The translations under genes and the position numbers were made by a program. Of a stretch of 64,000 bases of DNA, positions 29,066-37,117 are shown piece by piece. The notes below the pieces were generated by a model. It was given only the letters and a program-made list of their open reading frames with translations. It searched no databases and was not told where the DNA came from. Where the stretch lies: assembly GCF_014211915.1 (NCBI RefSeq), contig NZ_CP060040.1, positions 310,001 through 374,000 of the forward strand. Direction: 5' to 3'. Source of the DNA: Burkholderia cenocepacia (GTDB taxonomy: Bacteria > Pseudomonadota > Gammaproteobacteria > Burkholderiales > Burkholderiaceae). Each line of letters begins with the position of its first letter. Position 1 is the first letter of the stretch.

Positions 29066-29455
29066 ATGTTTTCACATGTTTGCGTGGGCGTCAGCGATAC
29101 GGCGCGCGCCTACGATTTCTACGCGCCGCTGTTCGCGGAACTCGGGCTGCGCCTGAAATTCCGCGAGCCGGACGGCTGGTCGGGCTGGATGCCGGCAGAC
29201 GCCGAGCGGCCGCTGTTCTTCTTCGGCAAGCCACTCGACGGCCATCCGCCGGAGCCGGGCAACGGCCGCACGATCGCATTCGATGCGCCGACCCGCGCGC
29301 ACGTCGATCGCTGCCACGCGCTCGCGCTACGGCAGGGCGGCACCTGTGAAGGGCCGCCGGGCCTGCGGCCGCACTATCACCGCGACTACTACGGCGCTTA
29401 CTTCCGCGATCCGGACGGCAACAAGCTCTGCGTGGTCTGCCATCGTCCAGAGTGA
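29066..29455 (+). CDS. VOC-superfamily (glyoxalase/dioxygenase-fold) protein
   Basis: Cytoplasmic protein of 129 residues with the vicinal-oxygen-chelate fold. The first beta-alpha module starts HVCVGVSDTARAYDFYAPLF. The last strand YYGAYFRDPDGNKLCVVCH includes the usual Glu/Asp metal-side region, but the ligand set is incomplete, so it could be a binding or resistance protein and not an enzyme. ATG 29066 has GGAG upstream. It is divergent from the AraC regulator. Confidence 0.85.
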   Translation: MFSHVCVGVSDTARAYDFYAPLFAELGLRLKFREPDGWSGWMPADAERPLFFFGKPLDGHPPEPGNGRTIAFDAPTRAHVDRCHALALRQGGTCEGPPGLRPHYHRDYYGAYFRDPDGNKLCVVCHRPE

Positions 29456-29565
29456 CACGCGATTGTCAGGATTGTATTGATCATTGACCGGATAGTGGTG
29501 ATGGCGACCACGTGCCGGCCGTACGCTGACAGCACATCACGACATGCTTCAGCGAGGAGGAGACG

Positions 29566-30816
29566 ATGCACCTGACGATTGACGATCTGCCCGCCGCGAT
29601 TCGCGCGGCGAAACGGGCGCTGCGCGCCGACCTGCCCGGTTACACCGCCACGTTCCGCGAAGTGGAGGGCGACATCGCACGGCAGGTCGACGCGATCCGT
29701 CGCGCGCACGCGCACGGCCAGGGCGTGATTCCGGTCGTGCCGTTCGCGGATATCGCGAGTGGGCGGGTCGATCCGCACGCGATGGCCGCGATCCGCACGC
29801 ATGGCGCGGTGGTGATTCGCGGCGTGTTCGATACGCGGCAGGCGCGCGACTGGAACGACGAGATCGGCGCGTATCTGGAGGCGAACCGTTTCACCGAGCG
29901 GCTGCATGCACGCGCGGAAGACCGCTATTTCGGCAATCTCGCGTCGGGCAAGCCGCAGATTTACGGCGTCTACTGGTCGAAGCCGCAGGTGGCCGCGCGC
30001 CAGTCGCCGGCGCTGACGCAGGCGCGGGTGTTCCTGAACCGTCTGTGGCGGCATGCGGACGGCGCGCGCACCCATTTCGATCCCGATCAGGTGCCCGCGT
30101 ACGCGGACCGGATTCGCCGCCGGCCGCCCGGTTCGACGTCGCTCGGGCTGTCGCCGCATGTCGACGGCGGCTCCGTCGAGCGCTGGCTCGGCGCGAATTT
30201 TCGCCAGGTCTATCGCCACGTGCTGGCCGGCCGCTGGCGCGACTACGATCCGTTCGATGCGGCGTTCCGCCCCGACGTCGAGGAAATTCCGTCGCCGGCC
30301 GTGTGTTCGATGTTCCGCACGTTCCAGGGCTGGACCGCGCTGACGCCGCAAGGGCCCGGCGACGGCACGCTGCAGCTGATTCCGGTCGCGAATGCGATGG
30401 CCTATGTCGTGCTGCGCGCGCTGCAGGACGACGTCGCCGACGACGACCTGTGCGGCGCGCGCCCCGGCCGCGCGCTGTCGATCCGCCAGGAATGGCACGC
30501 ACTGCTGCTCGACGCGCTCGTGCCGATCCCGCACATGGAGCCGGGCGACGCGGTGTTCTGGCACGGCGACGTCGTGCATGCGGTCGAGGATGCGCATCGC
30601 GGCAGCGGCGACAGCAACGTGATGTACATCGCGGCCGCGCCTGGCTGCGCGAAGAACGATGCGTACCTGCAACGCCAGCGTGCGGCGTTCCTGCGCGGCG
30701 ACAGCCCGCCCGATTTCCCGGCCGATCATTTCGAGGTCGATTTCGACGGGCGCGCGCAGGCGGGTGAACTCACGGCGCTCGGCCGTGCGCAGATGGGGTT
30801 CGAGCCCGACGCGTAA
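29566..30816 (+). CDS. DUF1479 protein, YbiU-like Fe(II)/2-oxoglutarate oxygenase fold
   Basis: Protein of 416 residues matching the DUF1479 family (E. coli YbiU, about 420). The jelly-roll Fe/2OG core is suggested by an HxD pair in [14 protein letters not shown] and a distal His in [15 protein letters not shown], with a nearby Arg ([13 protein letters not shown]) for 2-oxoglutarate. The N-terminal helix bundle (residues 1-70) is DUF1479-specific. A strong GAGGAGGAGA ribosome-binding site precedes ATG 29566. Substrate unknown. It stands alone with its own 110-base upstream region; the family role in E. coli is not established. Confidence 0.85.
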   Translation: MHLTIDDLPAAIRAAKRALRADLPGYTATFREVEGDIARQVDAIRRAHAHGQGVIPVVPFADIASGRVDPHAMAAIRTHGAVVIRGVFDTRQARDWNDEIGAYLEANRFTERLHARAEDRYFGNLASGKPQIYGVYWSKPQVAARQSPALTQARVFLNRLWRHADGARTHFDPDQVPAYADRIRRRPPGSTSLGLSPHVDGGSVERWLGANFRQVYRHVLAGRWRDYDPFDAAFRPDVEEIPSPAVCSMFRTFQGWTALTPQGPGDGTLQLIPVANAMAYVVLRALQDDVADDDLCGARPGRALSIRQEWHALLLDALVPIPHMEPGDAVFWHGDVVHAVEDAHRGSGDSNVMYIAAAPGCAKNDAYLQRQRAAFLRGDSPPDFPADHFEVDFDGRAQAGELTALGRAQMGFEPDA

Positions 30817-30890
30817 AGCGTGTGAGGCGGGCGAAAACCGCCGTTCGCGAGAGGGCGGGCGGCCGGTCTGCCGAATCCGCTGCGTGACGC

Positions 30891-30944
30891 GCGCAATTCG
30901 ACGCAATCGGCTGTCGGCGCCGCCGAAATCGACGCGAATTGCGC
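30891..30944. promoter_or_regulatory. Inverted repeat upstream of the dimethylargininase gene
   Basis: GCGCAATTCG (30891-30900) and CGAATTGCGC (30935-30944) form a perfect 10-bp inverted repeat with 34 bases between. GCGCAATT occurs again at 30941-30948. GATAAT (30957-30962) may be a -10. The downstream Lrp-type regulator is a candidate binder. Confidence 0.5.
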
Positions 30945-31024
30945 AATTTGGCTTCCGATAATGGTCCGGACACAACGCCGCCGGCCCGTGCGCCGCACGG
31001 GTGCGGCAGACCATGGAGGAGTCG

Positions 31025-31783
31025 ATGCAATTCACGCAAGCGATCGTTCGCCGCCCCGCGCCGTCCTGCGGCGCGGGTCTGACCACCGCCGAACTCGGCG
31101 CGCCCGATTACGACAAGACGCTCACGCAGTTCCACGCATACTGCGACGCGCTGCGCGCGCTCGGCGTCGAGCTGACCGAACTGCCGCCGCTGGATGCGTT
31201 TCCCGATTCGCACTTCGTCGAGGACGTCGCGGTCGTCACGCCCGAATTCGCGGTGATCACGCGCCCCGGCGCGCCTGCGCGGCGCGGCGAGACCGTTCAT
31301 ATCGAAGCGGCGCTCGCCGCGCATCGCGACCTGCTGCCGATGCAGCAAGGCCGACTCGACGGCGGCGACGTGATGCAGGTCGGCAAGCGCTTCTTCATCG
31401 GCCTGACGAGCCGCACCGACGCGGAAGGCATCGCCGCGTTCGAGTCGCTGGTGTCGCGCCACGGCTACTCGGTCGTCGCGGTGCCGGTCGGCGCCGGCCT
31501 GCACCTGAAATCGGTCGTCAACGCGCTCGGCGACGACACGCTGCTCGTGACCGACGCACTGGCCGCGCATCCGGCGTTCGCCGACTATCGCCGGATCGCG
31601 ATCTCGGCCGCCGACGAATACGCGGGCAACACGCTGCGCGTAAACGGCACGCTTATCACGCCGGCCGGTTACCCGCGCGTGCATGACGCGATCGCGTCGC
31701 TCGGGTTGCCGCTGCACGTGATCGACACGAGCGAATTCCGCAAGATGGACGGCGGCCTGACCTGCCTGTCGCTGCGGTTCTAG
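31025..31783 (+). CDS. Dimethylarginine dimethylaminohydrolase (DDAH)
   Basis: Enzyme of 252 residues that hydrolyses N-omega-methylated arginines to citrulline and methylamines. It has the pentein fold with the catalytic Cys247 in GGLTCLSLRF at the C-terminus, His160 in VGAGLHLKSVVN and acidic residues in SHFVEDVAVV. Length equals Pseudomonas DDAH (about 254). GGAGGAG precedes ATG 31025. It is followed by an Lrp-type regulator and a LysP-type permease, suggesting a small arginine-derivative uptake and breakdown module. Free arginine deiminase is less likely because of size. Confidence 0.92.
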   Translation: MQFTQAIVRRPAPSCGAGLTTAELGAPDYDKTLTQFHAYCDALRALGVELTELPPLDAFPDSHFVEDVAVVTPEFAVITRPGAPARRGETVHIEAALAAHRDLLPMQQGRLDGGDVMQVGKRFFIGLTSRTDAEGIAAFESLVSRHGYSVVAVPVGAGLHLKSVVNALGDDTLLVTDALAAHPAFADYRRIAISAADEYAGNTLRVNGTLITPAGYPRVHDAIASLGLPLHVIDTSEFRKMDGGLTCLSLRF

Positions 31784-31880
31784 CCGATTGGCGCGCGGCC
31801 GCTTCGGCCGGATAATGTGGCCCCGCGCGGAACGGCAGGCGTTGCGCGCACCAGCCACGACCCGACCGGAGCGAACGCGG

Positions 31881-32345
31881 ATGACCGACAAGAAGATGCA
31901 GCTCGACAAGATCGATCTCCGGATCCTCGACATCCTGCGTACCGACGGGCGAATGTCCTACCGGAAGCTGTCGGAACTCGTGAACCTCACGCCGCGGCCA
32001 TGCCAGGCGCGCGTGGAGCGGCTCGAGGCGCTCGGCGTGATCGAAGGGTATCGCGCGGTGATCAAGGCGCCGCGCACGACCAAGCCGATCGTCGTGATCG
32101 CGCAGATCGTGCTGGCCGATCACGGGCGTTCGCAGGCGCCGTTCGAAGAGGAAATGCGCGCGAATCCGGCCGTGCTCGACTGCTGGCTCGTCAGCGGCAC
32201 GTTCGATTTTCTCGTGCGGCTCGCGTGCGAGGATCTCGACGAGTACCGGCGGATCGCGAACGTGTGGCTGGAAAGCCCGCGGTTCCGGATCGAGAAGATC
32301 GTGACGACGGCCGAACTGCAGGCGATCAAGCGCAGTGTCGTGTGA
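31881..32345 (+). CDS. Lrp/AsnC-family transcriptional regulator
   Basis: Regulator of 154 residues. An N-terminal helix-turn-helix (LDKIDLRILDILRTDGRMSY; LSELVNLTPRPCQARVERLE) and a C-terminal RAM ligand domain (about 70-150, with CWLVSGTFDFLVRLACEDLD) are both present. GGAG precedes ATG 31881. It lies between the DDAH gene (97 bases) and the permease gene (102 bases), so it probably senses a basic amino acid or its derivative and controls both neighbours. Confidence 0.92.
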   Translation: MTDKKMQLDKIDLRILDILRTDGRMSYRKLSELVNLTPRPCQARVERLEALGVIEGYRAVIKAPRTTKPIVVIAQIVLADHGRSQAPFEEEMRANPAVLDCWLVSGTFDFLVRLACEDLDEYRRIANVWLESPRFRIEKIVTTAELQAIKRSVV

Positions 32346-32447
32346 TGCGACCGGCCCGGCAGGGCCGGTTTCGATGCGAATGACCGGGGCAATCGATTTG
32401 CATTCCAAATCAAATCGGCTGGCCGGACCACAATCAGGGTGAACACT

Positions 32448-34010
32448 ATGGATGCCATGCAAGCGGCGGCGGAGACGGCCGCGCCGTCCGGGACGACGCT
32501 GAAGCGCCGTCTGCAGGGCCGCCACATCGCGATGATCGCGATCGGCGGTTCGATCGGCACGGGGCTGTTCGTCGCGTCGGGCGCGTCGGTCGCGCAGGCG
32601 GGGCCGGGCGGGGCGATCGCCGCGTATCTCGCGATCGGGATCATGGTCTACTTCGTCGTCACGGGGCTCGGCGAGATGGCCGCACTGATGCCGGTATCGG
32701 GCTCGTTCGCGATCTACGGCGAGAAGTACGTCGACGAAGGCTTCGGCGTCGCGCTGGGCTGGACCTACTGGTACAGCTGGGCGGTGACGATCGCGATCGA
32801 GCTGGTCGCCGCGCAGATCGTGATGCGCTACTGGTTTCCGTCGGTGCCGGGCGTGTGGTGGGGCGCGGGCTTCCTCGTGCTGGTCTTCCTGCTCAATACG
32901 CTGTCGGTGCGCGGCTTCGGCGAATCGGAATACTGGTTCTCGCTGATCAAGGTCGTCACCGTGATCGCGTTCATCGCGGCCGGGCTGCTGATCGCGGCCG
33001 GCGTGCTGGGCGACGGGCATACCGGCAGCGGGTATGCCGGCACCGGGCATACCGTCGGCTGGCGCAACTTCACGACCGGCGACGCGCCGTTCGTCGGCGG
33101 CGTGCACGCGATGATGAGCGTCGCGCTGATCGCGGGCTTCTCGTTCCTCGGCACCGAGCTGGTCGGCATCACGGCCGGCGAATCGGAAAACCCGCGCAAG
33201 ACGATTCCGCGCGCGGTGAAGCAGATCTTCTGGCGGATCATGCTGTTCTACGTGCTCGCGATCTTCGTGATCGGCCTGCTCGTGCCGTACACCGATCCGA
33301 ACCTGCTGAAGAGCGACGTGACCGATGTCGGCGTGAGCCCGTTTACGCTGGTGTTCAGCCACGCGGGGTTCCCGCTCGCCGCCGGCGCGATGAATCTGGT
33401 GATCCTGACGGCCGTGTTGTCGGCCGGCAATTCCGGCACCTACGCGGCGACGCGGATGCTGTACAACCTCGCGTCGGAAGGGCGCGCGCCGGCGATGTTC
33501 GCGACGCTGTCGCCGGGCGGCGTGCCGCGCAACGCGCTGTACGCGACGATGGCCGTCGGCGGGTTGTGCTTCCTCACGTCGCTGACCAACAACCAGCGCA
33601 TCTATCTGTGGCTGCTGAATACGGTCGGCATCACCGGCTTCATCGCGTGGCTCGGCATTGCGGTCTGCCATTACCGGTTCCGCAAGGGATTCCTGAAGCA
33701 GGGCTATCGGCTCGATCAGCTGCCGTATCGCGCGAAATGGTTTCCGTTCGGGCCGTTGTTCGCGATCGCGATCTGCATCGTCATTTCGCTCGGCCAGGAT
33801 TACCAGGCGTTTTTCGCGGCACGCATCGACTGGATGGAAGTGCTGTCGATCTATGTGTGGATTCCGCTGTTCGTCGCGATCTGGTGGGCGTATCGCCGCG
33901 CGCGCAAGAGCCGGCTCGTGCGCTACGAGGAGATGGACATCGGGCCGTGGCTCACGCGCTCGGTCGAGGCCGTCGACGCGGCCGCCGCGCAGCACGGGCA
34001 GCCGCATTGA
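32448..34010 (+). CDS. APC-family amino-acid permease, LysP-like
   Basis: Inner-membrane amino-acid/proton symporter of 520 residues with 12 predicted helices. The first helix motif AIGGSIGTGLFVASGASVAQ and the loop FSFLGTELVGITAGESENPR are shared closely with E. coli LysP. The periplasmic segment at about 185-205 is Gly/His-rich (GDGHTGSGYAGTGHTVG) and encoded by imperfect repeats. ATG 32448 has AGGGTGA 7 bases upstream. With DDAH and Lrp genes upstream, transport of lysine, arginine or methylarginine is likely but not proven. Confidence 0.88.
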   Translation: MDAMQAAAETAAPSGTTLKRRLQGRHIAMIAIGGSIGTGLFVASGASVAQAGPGGAIAAYLAIGIMVYFVVTGLGEMAALMPVSGSFAIYGEKYVDEGFGVALGWTYWYSWAVTIAIELVAAQIVMRYWFPSVPGVWWGAGFLVLVFLLNTLSVRGFGESEYWFSLIKVVTVIAFIAAGLLIAAGVLGDGHTGSGYAGTGHTVGWRNFTTGDAPFVGGVHAMMSVALIAGFSFLGTELVGITAGESENPRKTIPRAVKQIFWRIMLFYVLAIFVIGLLVPYTDPNLLKSDVTDVGVSPFTLVFSHAGFPLAAGAMNLVILTAVLSAGNSGTYAATRMLYNLASEGRAPAMFATLSPGGVPRNALYATMAVGGLCFLTSLTNNQRIYLWLLNTVGITGFIAWLGIAVCHYRFRKGFLKQGYRLDQLPYRAKWFPFGPLFAIAICIVISLGQDYQAFFAARIDWMEVLSIYVWIPLFVAIWWAYRRARKSRLVRYEEMDIGPWLTRSVEAVDAAAAQHGQPH

Positions 34011-34062
34011 TCCTGCGTGAAATCCGCCCGCGCGCGCACTTTCCGCGGTACGTGCCCGGCCG

Positions 34063-34788
34063 TTACTTGTCCAGCTCCGGATAGTGCCGGAAGATCCCCA
34101 TGTCGTTGAACGGGATGCGGCGTTCCGACTCGAGGTAGCGCGCGACCGGCGGATGCTGCGCGACGCGATCGTGCAGCGCGACCAGCGCCGCGACCTTGCG
34201 CTCCGCGCGCTTCATCGCTTTCGGGAACGCGTAGCGCAGGCCCTCGATCAACTGGAACATCGTCAGGTCCGCATAGGTGAGCGCGCTGCCGGCGATATAG
34301 CCGCTCTTGTGGGGATTCTGTTCGAGCAGGCGATCGAAGTAGCCGAGGAATTTCGGCAGCCGGTTCTCGAGGAAATCGGCGGCGCGCTCGGCTGCTTCCG
34401 CTTGCTGGTCCTCGTAGTAGAGGCCGCTGCCGATCGGATGGTGGGTGTCGTGGATCTCGGTGACGAAATCGGCGGCGGTCAGCTGGATCTGGTGCACCCA
34501 CAGCCGGCCGGCTTCGTCGTCAGGCGCGAGCCCGAGCCGCGCGCCGAGAAACAGCAGGATGTTCGCGGTCTGCCCGACGACCACGTCGCCGGCCTTCAGG
34601 AACGGCGGCGCGAACGGCACGCATTCGGCCTTCGCGCTGTCCATCATGCGCATCATGGCCGACACGCCCATTCCGCGCCCCGATTCGCGCGCGACGTCGA
34701 CGTAATCGGCCTCGGCCGCCTCGAGCGCGAGCCGCACGTATTCGCCGCGGCCCTGGATCTCGGGCCAGTAATAGAGTTCGTATTGCAT
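34063..34788 (-). CDS. Glutathione S-transferase family protein
   Basis: Cytoplasmic protein of 241 residues. The N-terminal thioredoxin-like domain begins MQYELYYWPEIQGRGEYVRL, with Tyr7/Tyr8 in the place of the glutathione-activating Tyr. VGQTANILLFLGARLGLAP covers the glutathione gamma-Glu site. An all-helical C-terminal domain follows (about 95-235). It resembles the Mu/Sigma-like type and not the common bacterial Beta class. ATG 34788 has AGGAGA upstream. Monocistronic; substrate unknown. Confidence 0.87.
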   Translation of the reverse strand: MQYELYYWPEIQGRGEYVRLALEAAEADYVDVARESGRGMGVSAMMRMMDSAKAECVPFAPPFLKAGDVVVGQTANILLFLGARLGLAPDDEAGRLWVHQIQLTAADFVTEIHDTHHPIGSGLYYEDQQAEAAERAADFLENRLPKFLGYFDRLLEQNPHKSGYIAGSALTYADLTMFQLIEGLRYAFPKAMKRAERKVAALVALHDRVAQHPPVARYLESERRIPFNDMGIFRHYPELDK

Positions 34789-35018
34789 GCAAGTCTCCTG
34801 TCCGGTCGATGCGCCGGGATGCACGCATCGCGATGGCGGGGAGGGCGGCAGCACGCCGCCCGTTGCGAATAGACAGTCTATGAGATCGAGTGCGAAATGC
34901 CAGTGGCGCCGCGTGTCATGGGCGGCGTTCGTCGCAGCCATTCGGCCGGTCTCCGGTGAATGACGACCTGCGTCGTGTCGGGGCCACGCATCGTATGCCT
35001 GCTGACGGTTCGCATGGC

Positions 35019-35047
35019 TTGATTCGGAAATGATCATTTCCTATAAT
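35019..35047 (+). promoter_or_regulatory. Promoter of the TetR gene, apparently leaderless
   Basis: TTGATT (-35, 35019-35024), a 17-base spacer and TATAAT (-10, 35042-35047): a near-consensus sigma-70 promoter. A start site 6-7 bases after the -10 falls on the TetR ATG at 35053, so the mRNA should have little or no leader. Confidence 0.8.
35026..35041. promoter_or_regulatory. TetR operator 1 (16-bp palindrome)
   Basis: GGAAATGATCATTTCC is a perfect palindrome lying exactly in the spacer between -35 and -10 of the tetR promoter. A bound repressor there would exclude RNA polymerase. A near-identical copy lies at 35742-35757. Confidence 0.85.
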
Positions 35048-35052
35048 GCCGC

Positions 35053-35658
35053 ATGGCTACGAAAATTGCAGCGAACGTTGGCAGGCCGCGAGAGTTCGAT
35101 ATGGATGAAGCGCTGGACGGCTTCATCCGCGTCTTTCGCGAGCGTGGCTATCATGCGACTTCTATCGGCGACCTGTCCCGGGAGACGGGGCTCACCGCCG
35201 GCAGTCTTTACAAGGCCTTTGCCGACAAGAACGCCATATTCGTTGCCGCGTTGAACCGGTACATCGATCGGCGCGTAAGCGAGCTCAACATGATCCTTGC
35301 CGATGAAAAAAACGGACGGGACAAGGTGCGAGCGCTCCTGCGCTTTTACGCGGACGTCTCGCATGGAGACGAGGGTCGAAAGGGCTGTCTGGTCGTCGCC
35401 GGCGCCATTGTTCTGAGTACGCTGGATAGTGAGATCGCCGGTATCGTCCACAAATCGATGCAGAGGATCGAGCGTCTCCTTCGCGATTTGATCAAGCAAG
35501 GGCAGGCCGATGGATCCGTCGATGCCGCGCTGAACGCGCAAGCCGCGTCGAGCTGTCTGTTTGCCATGGTGCAGGGGCTTCGAGTGGTGGGGAAGCTCGG
35601 CCAGAGCCGGAGCGACATGTCGATGCTGGTTGACGAGGCAATGCGGCTGCTCGACTAA
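35053..35658 (+). CDS. TetR-family repressor (CifR-like context)
   Basis: Repressor of 201 residues. The N-terminal segment GRPREFDMDEALDGFIRVFR and the helix-turn-helix TSIGDLSRETGLTAGSLYKA are typical of TetR proteins of this subgroup. The C-terminal ligand domain (about 75-200) has a TetR_C-like pattern including SHGDEGRKGCLVVAGA. Start at ATG 35053; there is no Shine-Dalgarno sequence, consistent with the leaderless promoter. Operator copies lie before it and before the next gene, so it should control both. Base composition is a little less GC-rich than its neighbours, hinting at transfer. Confidence 0.92.
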   Translation: MATKIAANVGRPREFDMDEALDGFIRVFRERGYHATSIGDLSRETGLTAGSLYKAFADKNAIFVAALNRYIDRRVSELNMILADEKNGRDKVRALLRFYADVSHGDEGRKGCLVVAGAIVLSTLDSEIAGIVHKSMQRIERLLRDLIKQGQADGSVDAALNAQAASSCLFAMVQGLRVVGKLGQSRSDMSMLVDEAMRLLD

Positions 35659-35741
35659 GGTTTCTGCGTTACCGGACCGGTGACTCGATGTGAAATAGCA
35701 CGCGAAACCGCGCGTGCGCGTGGTCCGGTTTCGCCGAATTG

Positions 35742-35757
35742 GGAAATGAGTATTTCC
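35742..35757. promoter_or_regulatory. TetR operator 2, before the hydrolase gene
   Basis: GGAAATGAGTATTTCC matches operator 1 at 14 of 16 positions and keeps both GGAAAT/ATTTCC arms. It lies 71 bases before the hydrolase start. TTGGGA just overlaps its left edge and TGGAAT lies to the right, giving a weak promoter that would also be blocked. Confidence 0.8.
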
Positions 35758-35828
35758 GAATGGAATGGCTCCCGCTGCCCCGGGGGGCCATCATCGAGGA
35801 CAGTCGATTCTGTAGAGAGGACGAACTT

Positions 35829-36758
35829 ATGTACCAGCATCAATCATCCGCGGAGGCGTCGCACTTCGAGGCCGCGCCCTATTTTCGGGAAGACCCGCGG
35901 CTCGCCGGCTTTCGTCATCGGTTCGATACGGTAGACGGGGTGCGCCTTCATTTTGTCGAAGGAGGCCGCGCCGACGGCGAGACCATCGTCCTGCTCGCCG
36001 GGTTTCCGGAAAGCTGGTACGCGTGGCGGAGAATCATGCCGCTTCTCGCGGACGAATTCAGAATCGTGGCGCCGGATCTTCCCGGACAAGGCGATTCGGA
36101 TCGTCCACTCGTCGGTTACGACACGCAGACCGTCGCGGCAACGCTTGCGCGCCTGCTGGAGCGGCAAAATATCGCGCGCTTTTACCTGGCCGCTCACGAC
36201 GTCGGGGCGTGGGTCGCCTATCCGTTTGCCGCGATGTATCCCGATTCAGTGAAGCGATTGGCGTTGCTCGACGCGGGGATACCCGGCATCACGCTGCCCG
36301 CCGCACTGCCGATCGAGCCCGGCAACGCATGGCGCACGTGGCACTTCGCATTTCATGCTGTCGCCGACCTGCCGGAGACGTTGATTGCCGGCAAGGAGCG
36401 CGAGTATCTCGATTGGTTCTTGCGTCGCAAGGCGGCCAATCCCGAGTCGTTCTCCGACGCGGATGTCGACGAGTATCTCCGGGTGTTCACCCGGGACGGC
36501 GGGTTGCGAGCGGGGCTGGCCTTCTACCGGGCCGTGTCGGAGTCGTCGGCGCAGAACCGCAAGCTGCAGGCGCTGGGGAAGCTGAAGATGCCCGTGCTCG
36601 CCGTCAGTGCGGATCAGGGATCCATACCCGACATGGCGGGGCCGCTTGAACATGTCGCGGAACAGGTGACGGCTGCGACGATCGCGTATAGCGGGCATTT
36701 CATTCCCGAGGAGCAACCGCAGGCGCTGGCGCGCGAGTTGCGCAATTTCTTCCGTTAG
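35829..36758 (+). CDS. Alpha/beta-hydrolase, Cif-like epoxide hydrolase
   Basis: Hydrolase of 309 residues resembling Cif, the epoxide hydrolase virulence factor of Pseudomonas aeruginosa. Nucleophile Asp124 lies in LAAHDVGAWV and the base His290 in YSGHFIPEEQP. Cif's unusual ring-opening pair His/Tyr appears conserved as His172 (TWHFAFH) and Tyr233 (LAFYRAVSES). The charge-relay Glu of Cif is replaced by Asp148 (ALLDAGIPG). ETLIAGKER is shared with Cif as I remember it. No signal peptide is visible from ATG 35829 (GAGAGGA upstream), so unlike Cif it should be cytoplasmic. Fluoroacetate dehalogenase is an alternative within this superfamily. Confidence 0.85.
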   Translation: MYQHQSSAEASHFEAAPYFREDPRLAGFRHRFDTVDGVRLHFVEGGRADGETIVLLAGFPESWYAWRRIMPLLADEFRIVAPDLPGQGDSDRPLVGYDTQTVAATLARLLERQNIARFYLAAHDVGAWVAYPFAAMYPDSVKRLALLDAGIPGITLPAALPIEPGNAWRTWHFAFHAVADLPETLIAGKEREYLDWFLRRKAANPESFSDADVDEYLRVFTRDGGLRAGLAFYRAVSESSAQNRKLQALGKLKMPVLAVSADQGSIPDMAGPLEHVAEQVTAATIAYSGHFIPEEQPQALARELRNFFR

Positions 36759-37066
36759 CACGCCGCCGCAAGTCGATAGCGATGCCCTGGGCGGCCTGCG
36801 GCGGTCGAGAAATCGCGCCGCGCAAGCCAGCATGGGTGCGGCGCACGGATGCGTCGCACGCGTCGCACGCGTGGGCGCGTTTGGCCGGGTTGCGCATCGC
36901 TCGCGACAACCTGCGCCAAGTGCGTATGCCGACGGCGCGACTTGTCCGCGTCCGGCCGCCGCGCTTGCCGGGTAATGCTTATCCGGGTATCGCCTGTACC
37001 ACCCAACTCACTGTTTTTATTCACTTTTTTCGTTATCGTGGTACTCCGCGGGCCGATTTTGCGTGG

Positions 37067-37072
37067 CATAAT
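37067..37072 (+). promoter_or_regulatory. Possible extended -10 of leuC; gap 36759-37117
   Basis: TGGCATAAT (hexamer CATAAT at 37067-37072) looks like an extended -10 element, giving a leader of about 40 bases before leuC. No -35 is apparent. GCGTCGCAC is repeated twice near 36849-36866. I see no gene or classical leucine leader peptide in the 359-base gap. Confidence 0.35.
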
Positions 37073-37117
37073 CGACCACATCCGCAAGGCTTGTAGTCAC
37101 AACGACCCCGCATACCC

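Noticed and set aside
36976..37117. Possible leucine leader peptide before leuC
   Set aside because: The frame starting at 36976 is hydrophobic with some Leu/Phe/Val but runs into leuC out of frame without stopping in the gap and has no Leu cluster, so it is not a classical attenuator leader.
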